Shown here piece by piece: positions 11,922 through 21,300 of a stretch of 64,000 nt of DNA (position 1 is the first letter of the stretch; the number at the start of each line of letters is the position of its first letter). The stretch comes from Oreohelix idahoensis (Eukaryota > Mollusca > Gastropoda > Stylommatophora > Oreohelicidae). The DNA is taken from the NCBI GenBank assembly GCA_024509875.1, contig JAMPIV010019842.1, forward strand, positions 62,001 through 126,000, given 5' to 3'. The translations under genes were made by a program, and so were the position numbers. The notes under the pieces are model-generated. The model ran no database searches, was not told where the DNA came from, and saw nothing but the letters and a program-made list of their open reading frames with translations.

Positions 11922-12504
11922 GCGCCTGCAGGAGCATGACTTTTATATAGCAAAAATTCTGCAGGAGCGCTGCAGGGGTAAGATGGCGGACTTGAGATAA
12001 CAAGGAGAGGTAACAAGGGGAGGTTATATGGGGGAAGATGGCGGACTTGAGATATCAAGAAGAGGGGTATATGGGACAAGATGGCGGACTTGAGATAACA
12101 AGAAGACACAGGAGGGGCAAGATGGAGGGGTAGAAATCTACCTAAGTCCCACATACCCTACTACTACTTGAGCCCTTAGCAGTTATTTACTCAGGGAACA
12201 GATGTGAATACTTTGAGGTCTGTTTCGGCACGTTCCAGCATAAATCCAGTTATCGTTTATTTGTAATACACGCAGGTGTCTGGATGGTTTGTTGACGGGG
12301 AAAGAAAGGCATTAGAGATAAGTTTTTTCTTTGCGACCAACCATTTTAAACAAAAGTTTTACAAAAAAAATAAAATAGAGTATCTAACAAAGTACTTTTG
12401 AAATAAAAACTTAACAAAAAGAGAGAAACACGTTAGAATGTTAAATATATGTCTGTTATTTCTCTGTTTAAATATCTGGCCGTTTGTTGTTCGCTAGGCG
12501 TATT
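11922..12504. other. Centre of the palindrome (unique spacer)
   Basis: This spacer is not shared between the arms. Its left part (about 11922-12130) holds CTGCAGGAGCGCTGCAGG, a 23-bp copy of the left-edge motif at 11934-11956 and three or four copies of AAGATGGCGGACTTGAGATA. Its right part (from about 12310) contains TTTGCGACCAACCATTTTAA, which resembles TTTGCGATCAACCATTTTAA at 13462, so it continues the internal direct duplication of the right arm. Nothing in it looks coding. Confidence 0.65.
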
Positions 12505-12549
12505 TTTCTTAACAGACACTGTGAAGACATAACCTACACAAAGGTCTAA

Positions 12550-12550
<1 letters not shown>

Positions 12551-12609
<59 letters not shown>
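12551..12609. repeat. TG dinucleotide microsatellite
   Basis: About 29 TG units. The mirrored CA tract at about 11848-11868 has only about 10-11 units, one of the largest length differences between the arms. Confidence 0.95.
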
Positions 12610-12611
<2 letters not shown>

Positions 12612-13278
12612 TCGGTACTCTGTGTTAGGTTGTTAAAATAATTATTTCTATTTAATAACATTATAAAACGTTTTAGTTGTTCGTGTGTTGTATTAAATAT
12701 TTAAACAAAAAGCTATGTCTGTGCGCTAGTCGGTGTTGCTAAAGGCTGTTTCAAAATAGTCTAACTGTTAGTATCTGTTAAGATGTTAACTCAGATACTA
12801 AATTTGTATCTGTTTTATGGTAAATCCGGACATGTGTGTATATTTTTTTGATAAGACTTACCCGATTATGTACTATAGGTTAATAATTTTCCTTAGTTTA
12901 AAACTTAGTCGTGTTTGTCACCTACTGTTAGACAAGTATTTTGTTCATTTTATTTTTGCGAGGTTTATTTGTGTTAACATAACAAATATAAAAAGACAGA
13001 ATCTGATAACGCAAAAATTAATAAACACTTTTATCACATTAAAAAATAATATTTAGAACATACCATATTTGTCGAACTACACAAAGAAAAACGCCTTGGT
13101 ATGGTACAAACGATCAAACACGTTAATAAAGTTTATTTCTTAAACGGCAGGGAGAAATCGTCACATGTCTCGCAAACATGTTGGGTCACCCACAGACTGG
13201 GTTTTAATTCGATATCTTTGTTTACACAGCGGACGTGTGGGATTTCTTTTACATAGAATAAGAAATAACACTGTGTTT

Positions 13279-13280
<2 letters not shown>

Positions 13281-13321
<41 letters not shown>

Positions 13322-13436
13322 GTTCTTTTATTCTCATTCTCTCTCTCTCTCTTTCTTTTTTTCTTTCTCTCTCTCTCTCTCTCTTTTTCTCTTTCTCTCT
13401 CTTTCTTTCTCTCTAACTCTCTCTCTCTCTCTCTAT
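13281..13436. repeat. CT microsatellite block (right arm)
   Basis: Interrupted CTCT/TTTC tract, counterpart of the GA tract at 10933-11155. Frames across it are low-complexity and not genes. Confidence 0.9.
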
Positions 13437-13439
13437 CAG

Positions 13440-15765
13440 CTGTTTGAGGGGACAAAACATTTTTTGCGATCAACCATTTTAACAAATGTTTTCGAAACAC
13501 TAGAATATGTGATAATGTCCCTCTGTATATAAAAATATAGATTGTTTCAAAATATGGGTGTTGAATATATATAAAAATATATCCAGAACTTAATAAGATA
13601 CAAATGATATCTTTAAAAACCAAGCTTTAAAATATATATATGGTAACTAAAAAGAAATGTACCAAACAGACACTTTTAAACATATTCCAGGGATTGTTAT
13701 GTTCTTGACCAGTGATTCTCAAATTCTTGAACAGTGATTCTCAATACATGTTGGTATCAGTGATTGTCACATTTTGTTACACCAGAGGTTCTCACAATGT
13801 TTGCACGATTCTCAAATTCTTGAACAGTGATTCTCAATACATGGTGGTATCAGGGGTTCTCACGTTTTTTAGCATGTATGTTTGAAACATACAATATAAT
13901 AACTGTGTATGAGTGACGTGAACAGAAATTTACGCGTGATGTTTTTTTTTTTTGCGGGTCATTGATCTGGTTTCAAACCAGGGCGGGGTCGATTTTCCTG
14001 TTCATACGTTATGATAACGTTTTTATCGACCAAACCATGCCGAAGCGCTTGCGCGCGAACTATTTTCTGAAACTGTGTCTCTACACAACAACCAATCTGG
14101 CTCCATCACGAAATTCATACGCTCGGACTACTTTTATTGGAAAGTCATTGTCTTAATCATGAATTGTTTTAGACATGTCTCATTCTTTAACCAGACCTGG
14201 ACCGGTGAACGTCTCTGAAAAAACGTTGTGAAAGCCTTCTCATATCAAACTTCTGAAAAAGCAACAGCTCACCACCAAACGTATGTTATTCTGTTTTTAT
14301 TCGTATTTTGTGTTAAATATCTCTGGCCTTTAAGAGATATATGTCTGTGTCTTTTTAAGGGTATTAAGACTCTGTGGAAAAATATCTGGGTATGTGTTTG
14401 TGTTTTCATTTTTTTTTCCCCCAGGCGTATTTTCTTAACACTCAGAGACTGGAAGAAAACCTTATGCAAATTTCTAAATGTAAACTCGGTATATGTATAT
14501 GTGTGTATTCGTCTGTTTTTCCCTATAATAATATAAAAATAATAATAGGAAGTTAAAATATATAACACTTCTTTATGTATAAAAAATAAATATTTTTATA
14601 TAGCTGTTTGTTTTCGCTAGGATATATAAAATAAATATCTTTATGTTTAAAAATATCTGTTTTGGTTGTATTCGTTTGTTTTCGTTTATGTTTTTGGTCT
14701 TCGTGTTTTTGTGTTAAGGTGTTAAATATAAATAAATATCTCTGTTATTTTTATCTGTGTGTTTTGTTAAGATGTTAACTCCGAGACTAACTTATTATTC
14801 CTTATCCGTGTGTAGTATTAAATATCTGTTTTCTATTTAAAAGACATGTCTGTGTATTCGCTTTTTCGCTAGCCAGTGTTGGTAAAGGTTGTTTCAAAGT
14901 TAATATGTCTAGACTAATAGGTATTTTAATAATAGTTGTTTGTTAAATCCTTACATGTGTGTATGGTTTAGCTAAGTTAAGAATTATCCGACTTATTTTT
15001 TATGTGCTGGGTATAGTAGTGAGAAAAATTCCTTAGTTTAAACCTTATCTACGTTTCTCGTCTATTGTTAAACTCGTGCGAAAGCAAAATATATTTGGGT
15101 TTTGAAAAATTATCCGTGATACTTACAACTTGTAATACTTTCTGATAACAACACTCTAAACTTGTATAGACTAATAGTCTATTTCAAATACTTGCTTGGA
15201 TGTAGCGCAAAGATGTTTGGGTAGATCGATAAATTGATTTGATTCCACAACACATGCGCTCGAGTCGTATTTCTGTACTTACAAGCTGCTTCTATAAAAA
15301 AAACTTCTCATAGTAACTACAAACATATTACTTTAAAAATAACTAAGGACCCGAGTCACTACAAACTACATAACCAGCCCGTGAAAATTAGACAACATAA
15401 TAGTTTAGAAAATAGCGTATTTTGGCTTTTAAAACAATACTGAACTACACACGGAAAAAGATAGAGATAATACATTCAACATATTACATTAAGTCACCTT
15501 GCTATAACCATTATTGAAACTAACATACACTTTAATAAATACTTATATTTTCGTTATTTTAAAAAAGGACAGGTCAACTCGGTACTGTCTCGCGAACGGG
15601 CTGAGTTTTAAATCCATATCTTTCTGATACAGCGCGCGTGGACCATTCTGATATGTTAAACAAAATTATTTCCTTTGATAACAGACTAAAGAATAAGACT
15701 GGTTATAAGGAAGAGTAGGCGTGTGTATACCTATCTATAAGTCTGTGTTTTATTTACCTGTTTAT
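13440..15765. other. AT-rich upstream region of the right arm
   Basis: Mirror image of 8545-10930, with the GAGAATC/TTCTCAC cluster at 13695-13860 and the GC-richer block at 13960-14070. A short frame at 13962-14156 (64 codons, containing MPKRLRANYFLKLCL) has a counterpart at 10203-10427. Shared frames are expected in a recent duplication and do not by themselves prove a gene. Confidence 0.5.
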
Positions 15766-15831
15766 TCTCTCTCTTTCTCTCTTCCTCTCTCTCTCTCTTT
15801 CTCGCTTTCTCGCTTTCTCTCTCTCTCTCTT

Positions 15832-15867
<36 letters not shown>
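15766..15867. repeat. CT microsatellite upstream of the zinc-finger gene (right arm)
   Basis: CTCT tract with CTTTCTCG interruptions, ending about 60 bp before the zinc-finger ATG. Mirror of 8473-8543. Confidence 0.9.
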
Positions 15868-15872
<5 letters not shown>

Positions 15873-15927
15873 ATGTATTTAATTTTATTTATGTGTGCCT
15901 AACGGCTTTTTGTTCGTCTTTTCACAG

Positions 15928-16614
15928 ATGCAGTCAACTCAACGACGGGGCTATACCTGTTTACACTGCCAGTCTGTATTCAAGCGAGGTCATGATCTTA
16001 CTCGGCATATGGCCACAGCACACGAGCGCCACAATCATGAGTGCGCTTTCTGTGGTTTAGTATTTACCAGACCCGATACGCTGAAACGTCACATAGAGAA
16101 TAAACATGGGTCCGGCTCAGCACAAACAGACACATCAGTGGCACAAACCAATCTTATATGTAGCAGATGTGGGGAGACCTTCACGAGGCGCGCCGACCTA
16201 TTACGACACAGCAAGACCAGGCACTCGCTGACTCTACTAGTATGTGAGGTCTGCAATAAAAACTTTACCCGCCTTGACAATCTACGCATCCACAGAAAAC
16301 ACCAACACACCTCTTCAACAGCAGCAGACACCGCAGCAACACCGCAGAACCCACCAATACCACCGCACCATAATGACCGCGCACTATCATCAGGTGTCAC
16401 AAAAACCGACTCAAGCTCGGCGCACCAACAGACACCACCAGCCGGTGCCATAACAGACTCAGCATCTATGGCGGGCTCTACCACCACAACAACTTCCACA
16501 CTACCAAGAGCCCCCTATTCAACAAGTCCCACCCCATCTCACCCACCAAAAACAGGCCAGACCAAGAAACGCCCCATGACCAGTACCCAGTCCCATATAA
16601 AAAAACCCGCTTGA
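15928..16614 (+). CDS. Four-finger C2H2 zinc-finger protein (right arm)
   Basis: About 228 residues from the ATG at 15928. The four CX2CX12HX4H fingers are identical in sequence to those of the left-arm copy. The copies differ at the second residue (Gln against Glu) and at about four residues in the tail, then diverge completely after SASMA because of a one-base indel. The finger block therefore changed less than the tail. Immediately before the ATG is TTTTTGTTCGTCTTTTCACAG, pyrimidine-rich and ending in CAG, which looks like a 3' splice acceptor. The frame overlaps the start of the polymerase-N frame but is not in phase with it. A DNA-binding function is secure at family level; its target and whether it is expressed are unknown. 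Confidence 0.65.
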   Translation: MQSTQRRGYTCLHCQSVFKRGHDLTRHMATAHERHNHECAFCGLVFTRPDTLKRHIENKHGSGSAQTDTSVAQTNLICSRCGETFTRRADLLRHSKTRHSLTLLVCEVCNKNFTRLDNLRIHRKHQHTSSTAADTAATPQNPPIPPHHNDRALSSGVTKTDSSSAHQQTPPAGAITDSASMAGSTTTTTSTLPRAPYSTSPTPSHPPKTGQTKKRPMTSTQSHIKKPA

Positions 16615-17075
16615 CGTCTGAAGAAGACTCGTTAGATGACCTACCAGCTGACATAAGACAAATTTACACTGATAACTGGCAAGCCATAAAAACACACTCC
16701 ACCAAACATAAATATTTGTCCACATTCACTTTTTTCCATAATAGCCAAAGAATTGAATGGGAAAGTCTTTTGCTTCCTGTCTTTACACAACAGACAAAAC
16801 GCTTCAAGATTAACTTCAGTCACCACGTAGTTTTGAGAGACAGAGAAACAAACCAATTACGCTTATTTCATGCCTCACATAATAACGGGGTCGTGTTAGA
16901 ACACCCCCACTTAGTCAAAAATCTTACAGATTTCAAATCTTTTCTCTCACAGTTACAAGACACCGACATTATAACACATGCACAATTAAACAGACCCAAT
17001 ACAAAATATTATGTTGAAGCAATCCCGGCCACATCCTTCTATCTATATCATATTCAAGACCACTCAATCGCTTGA
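16560..17075 (+). pseudogene. Maverick DNA polymerase N-terminal region, core-less (right arm)
   Basis: The coding similarity begins upstream of the first start-like codon (TTG, 16611): the preceding codons read PYKKTRLTSEEDSL, matching NKKPRLSSYQDSL upstream of the full polymerase at about 22010. Three residues differ from the left arm (His/Pro, Thr/Asn and Pro/Ser). The frame stops at 17075, where the sequence jumps directly to the polymerase C-terminal tail, so the deletion endpoint is the same in both arms. The deletion therefore predates the inverted duplication. What the N-terminal region does alone is not known. Confidence 0.75.
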
Positions 17076-17279
17076 ACAAACACCACAACAAAATAGACAA
17101 ACACACTTTCTTAGAAGTCCTCAATACGCAACAAGCACAGGGTGGGAAAAAATATCGGGTTCAGAGCACACAAATCCTCCATCTACACCTACTTACAACA
17201 CCACAACGCCCTGTCTTACTTTTACATCGAACTACAGGTACACCCCGACAACGTCACCACATCACCCCTCAACATTTAA
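17072..17279 (+). pseudogene. Polymerase C-terminal tail remnant (right arm)
   Basis: Begins with an in-phase IDKHTFLEVLNTQQAQGGKK stretch. After a frame change it continues as SSIYTYLQHHNALSYFY and ends DNVTTSPLNI followed by TAA at 17277-17279. The larger element's polymerase also ends DNVTTSPLNI. Retention of the exact stop codon shows that the 3' side of the deletion left the extreme C-terminus and the downstream end-proximal DNA intact. Confidence 0.8.
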
Positions 17280-17862
17280 ACTATCTGTACACACAGATAC
17301 CTACAGGTATATACAACACACACCTCTATTTCTTACGACGTGACGACTCCCCTCAAGGTCTGGCCTGCAGCTGTGATATTTTTATTGTAAATATTGTATA
17401 TTTTGAACATACATCCTTCCTATATAATTCCTCTATGTATTATTGTACATTCATTTGTGAAAATATCAATGTTTGATAATGTTACCATATACAAACCGTC
17501 TTTCCTGTATAATTATTGTACATTCATTTGATAAAAAATTACTGCACAATGTATTATGTTAAAAAATACTATATATTACCATATACGTTTGATACTACAA
17601 AAACACTATTGAATATAAAATAAAAACTATATTAACTAAAACACCTTTTTGTTACCTATATCGTCCGTTGTATGTATAAATATATCGTCTAAATGTTCGT
17701 ATATCTGTTGTAAAATATCGTCTTCTTATTATCTAAGTCTATCGTCTAACTGTTCGTATAACTGTTGTAAAATATGTCTATATGTAAAATAAACAATACA
17801 CAACAATACCGTGACGCACCTTCGATGGTAGACCTAGTGCAGGACTCTAACACTTCACTCCC
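17280..17862. other. AT-rich 3' flank outside the polymerase tail (right arm)
   Basis: Mirror of 6465-7040. It carries the same GTACATTCATTTG and ATCGTCTTCTTATTATCTAA blocks. Non-coding. Confidence 0.55.
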
Positions 17863-17973
17863 ATATATATATATTTATTTATTTATATTTATATTTATAT
17901 TTATATTTATATTTATTTATATTTTTATATATTTATATATATATATTTATATATATATTTATATTTATTTATT

Positions 17974-18031
<58 letters not shown>

Positions 18032-18213
18032 TTATTTATATATATATTTATTTATTTATATTTATATTTATATTTATATTTATATTTATTTATATTTTTA
18101 TATATTTATATATATATATTTATATATATATTTATATTTATTTATTTATATTTATATTTATATATTTATATATATTTATATATATTTATATATATATTTA
18201 TATATATTTATAT
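17863..18213. repeat. TTTATA/TA microsatellite at the arm/Maverick junction
   Basis: About 350 bp of TTTATA, TTTA and pure TA repeats. The left arm has only a short TATATATA tract at the equivalent place (about 6455-6465). The tract therefore expanded, or marks the recombination point where the palindrome joins the larger element. Confidence 0.95.
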
Positions 18214-18217
18214 ATGT

Positions 18218-18332
18218 TGAGTTGAGATGTCGTCACATTGTCGTCGTGTAAAAATAGGACAGAGAGTTGCGATGTTGGGTGCGTGCGCATGTGTGTTATG
18301 GCTTTTGTTGGTGTTGTGTACAGAGATATTTG
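18218..18332. other. Polymerase 3' flank with a partial duplicate of the tail sequence
   Basis: GAGATGTCGTCACATTGTCG and a downstream GTGTAAAAATAGGACAGAGA at 18224-18265 resemble GAGATGTGGTGACATTGTCA and GTGTAAAAATATGACAGGGC at 18345-18405. A fragment of the polymerase 3' end has therefore been duplicated next to the microsatellite. Confidence 0.55.
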
Positions 18333-21300
18333 TTAGATGTTGAGAGGAGATGTGGTGACATTGTCAGCGCGTACTTGTCTTTTGGTGTAAAAATATGACA
18401 GGGCATTTCTGTGTTGTTCGTATGTGTAGATGGCGGAGCTGCGTGTTCTGAACCCTACATTTTTCCCACCCTGTGCTTTTTGCGTGTTGAGGACTTCTAA
18501 AAAGGTGTTTTTGTCTATGGTGTTGTTTTCTTTGATCAGGCCTTTAGTCGTAGTTTTGTCGTAATCGCCAAAACCGTGGTACGTTTTGCTACAGAGGGAA
18601 ATCATCCCACTGCCCTCGTATTCTAATTTAAAAAGACCCAGTGTCCGTTTGTCAAATAATTTTTGGTCTCGACATTTCTGACAAACCAGTCGCGTTTTAC
18701 CCTCACTAGCTATGAATTCGGATCTATGTTCGAGACACACTTCGGGGTGGAACCATCGGTCGTAGTCGCTATACAATTCTTGTCGCATACCCGGCTTAAC
18801 GACGTCGGCTAGGTTATTCGTGCTATGGGCCAAGTAAAGACAATCTGTATGAGTCTCACATAACTGAAAGTCTGCTCTATCTGAAAATCTATCTAGACAG
18901 TCGTAATAAAATTCTAACATTCTCAATTTAGCGTACTGATAGACGAAAAAATGTATCTGCGCTGGTAGGTCCCAACTAATTTTCTTTTTAACCATCTCTA
19001 CATCAAAAATGACATCCGTCACTAAACTCATCTTTCTAAACCGGGGGAAGTTTATTAATTTAGACGTCCCCTCCCCCGCCGTGTACGAGACCTCTACATG
19101 ATCCGCTTTATTGGTCAGGGTTTTGCCATAAGCAGCGTTCCCTAACAACTTCATAGTCTCGCTCGTTATGGTGTAAATATCATCTATATCTCCCTGTCGA
19201 CGCGCGTCGGAGACAGTATCCCCAAACTGCTTGAAACATGTCGCAGGGGTATACTCAATCACCTGGTATATACATGTGACTTCTAAACCCTTGGACAGGT
19301 ACCAACGAAGCAGAGGTGTCACCAACAGAATTTTTTCACCCACGTAGCTTGCGATCTACGTCCTTCTGGGGGTAGTCAGGAGTTTATTTTTTCTGCGTAT
19401 TCGCGCATGAAAGCTCCAATATCATCTCTCGTGACGTCAACATTTTTGAAAATGGGCGTCATTTCAAAAAATGCTCTTTCAAGTTATCGGTGACTCGAAT
19501 GTCACATTCGACTAAGCCAAACAAGGTCTCGTCTATCACAGAACCTAGAATCAGTTGTTCCGTTAGCGAGAACTTACACTTATTTGCCATTCACATTCCC
19601 ACATTTCTACCAGGGTGACATCACACTCGTTCGTTAAATAAGCGCCAATTTCCCGCGTCTTTTCGTACAACTCAGTCAAGGGATTCTTATTGACGGGATT
19701 AATGTCTCTACCGGTGGTTAGTGGGCAGTTAGGATGTCCGTGGAACAGACAGCTTTAAACTGGTAGACTGTGCGAGACTCTTTGTCCCAACCATCTACCC
19801 TAATGCGCCTATGCCCCATAGACATTTCACGCCCGTTGAACTGGGTTTTTAAAGACACATTATTTTTGTACGAGACCAAAGTCAACCAGTCGCGACCCGG
19901 TGTATTTATTGACCTTGTGATACCTGAAACCATCTTTCCTGTTTCTTTTAACGGGAAAATCAGTGTACATTTTTTGCATTAGCGCCCACAAATAAAGAGC
20001 GTTGGCGTCATAACCTTTAAGGCACTGCACCACTTTGCCACCTCTAATGCGCGTTTTGTCTTTTTCATGGAACCTGTGAAAGATTATTGATGGACCCCCA
20101 ACTATGTTTTGTCTCAGAGTGTGGTGTAAATCTTGCTCCCGCTTAGAGCATAAAGAAAAAGATATATTTGGCGGGAGAGTTTTAAATAAGTACTTTAATG
20201 TTACCCCGTGCACCGAAAAAGCGTCTTTAAACATATCTGCGTAAAAACTAACTTGCTGGTCTAAATCAATTAAGAAGGGCACTACGTCCTTGTTGTTATA
20301 CCACGTCAGAAAATCGCGGAACGTGGCCATGTGGTTATCGACCCACACCCTCTGACATTCGGCGTACTCGGCACTGGAAATTTTTTAGAGAAGAAATAAA
20401 GGCCGAGTTGGGTGGTAGCGCCGTTTCTTTTAATTTGTCTAAATCGATGATGTACTTGTAACAGAAAAAACCTTTAGTTTATGTCACCTTATAGTCCGCG
20501 AGATACTTACTATAACTAAAGCCGGGGGCTAGGTAATTGATGATATCTAAAAACTTTAACTGGGGGGTAGCGATACACATAGAATTATTGTTTGCTTTTA
20601 CTAAATATTTAAAGTCTTGGTCTAGAAAATACTTTATAAGGTAGGGTTTTATAACGTTGACGTCGTATTTCCCCGAGTTGAAACCGAAAACGGGCAGCTC
20701 TCGCAAATAATCATCGACTCTCTCGATGTGGCCTCTCTTACGTAAGATGGCGTAAGCACTCTCATCGATTCGGGTCAGATGGTCAAGCATTATATTGAGG
20801 ATCGCCTGTTGTGATAAAACAAACAAGTTCTTACAACCCGGGGACACTGGCAGCCACCGAACATGACAGAGGCACGTGCTTGGCTGTATAGGTTGTCCAC
20901 CAGGTCCTCGTCCCTACAGAGGTACCGAAAAAACATTCATAATCAGTTTGCCCGATAGGGAAATACGAATTTTGTATCGACATCTATACCCTGCGCGGCG
21001 ATAGATTCCCAAATGGTGTCCGGTGGAGTATAAACCCCACCCTTAAATATTTCCACCCGCTTACCCCCGGTACAAGTCTTCTCATGTCTGTCCATAAACT
21101 TATAAAGCTTCCATAACTTGCTGCTATTGGGACACGAAAAAGAATGGCTCGCCCTATCTATATCAGCTATATACATAAAATGATATTCATACATTAAAAG
21201 ACGCAAAGTTTCTTTATAGCTAGCACTACCTCTGAGTTTCGGGGAAAAGGTTTTATGCGTCGCCAAACTCGAAGATGTCAATATTTATTTTAAAACATTT

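Larger units (their letters stand above)
5576..17872. mobile_element. Palindromic mini-Maverick (putative non-autonomous, copy-back derivative)
   Basis: Two arms of about 5.4 kb are inverted copies of each other around a 0.58 kb centre. Each arm contains an outer AT-rich end, the C-terminal tail of a Maverick polymerase, the N-terminal region of that polymerase and a four-finger C2H2 protein, then about 3.5 kb of AT-rich upstream DNA towards the centre. The 154-residue polymerase-N frames of the two arms differ at only three residues, so the duplication is recent or has been homogenised. No capsid, ATPase, integrase or protease gene is present. The outer boundaries are uncertain: the left may reach the GC-rich repeats at 5576, and the right fades into a TTTATA microsatellite. 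A real mobile unit, a rearranged end of the neighbouring Maverick and an assembly inversion are all possible; the first two are favoured because the arms differ by substitutions and indels. Confidence 0.6.
12505..17872. repeat. Right arm of the large palindrome
   Basis: Inverted copy of 6465-11921. Internally the arm also shows a diverged direct duplication. The segment about 12490-13436 (GTTCGCTAGGCGTATTTTTC ... a block with CGCAAACATGTTGGGTCACC ... CT tract) resembles 14380-15867 (CCAGGCGTATTTTCTTAACA ... a block with CTCGCGAACGGGCTGAGTTT ... CT tract). Each arm is thus two related upstream modules in tandem plus one zinc-finger/polymerase remnant. Confidence 0.85.

Noticed and set aside
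10966..13623. Ser/Leu- or Arg/Glu-rich frames around the palindrome centre
   Set aside because: They translate GA/CT microsatellites and are not conserved as proteins.
5576..18213. Palindrome dismissed purely as an assembly artefact
   Set aside because: The arms differ by substitutions, small indels and microsatellite length, and a unique spacer separates them, which a simple inverted misjoin of one read set would not give; still listed as needing long-read confirmation.
17774..18220. 148-codon frame of Tyr/Ile/Phe/Leu repeats
   Set aside because: It is the translation of the TTTATA/TA microsatellite plus a few codons of flank; no protein signal.
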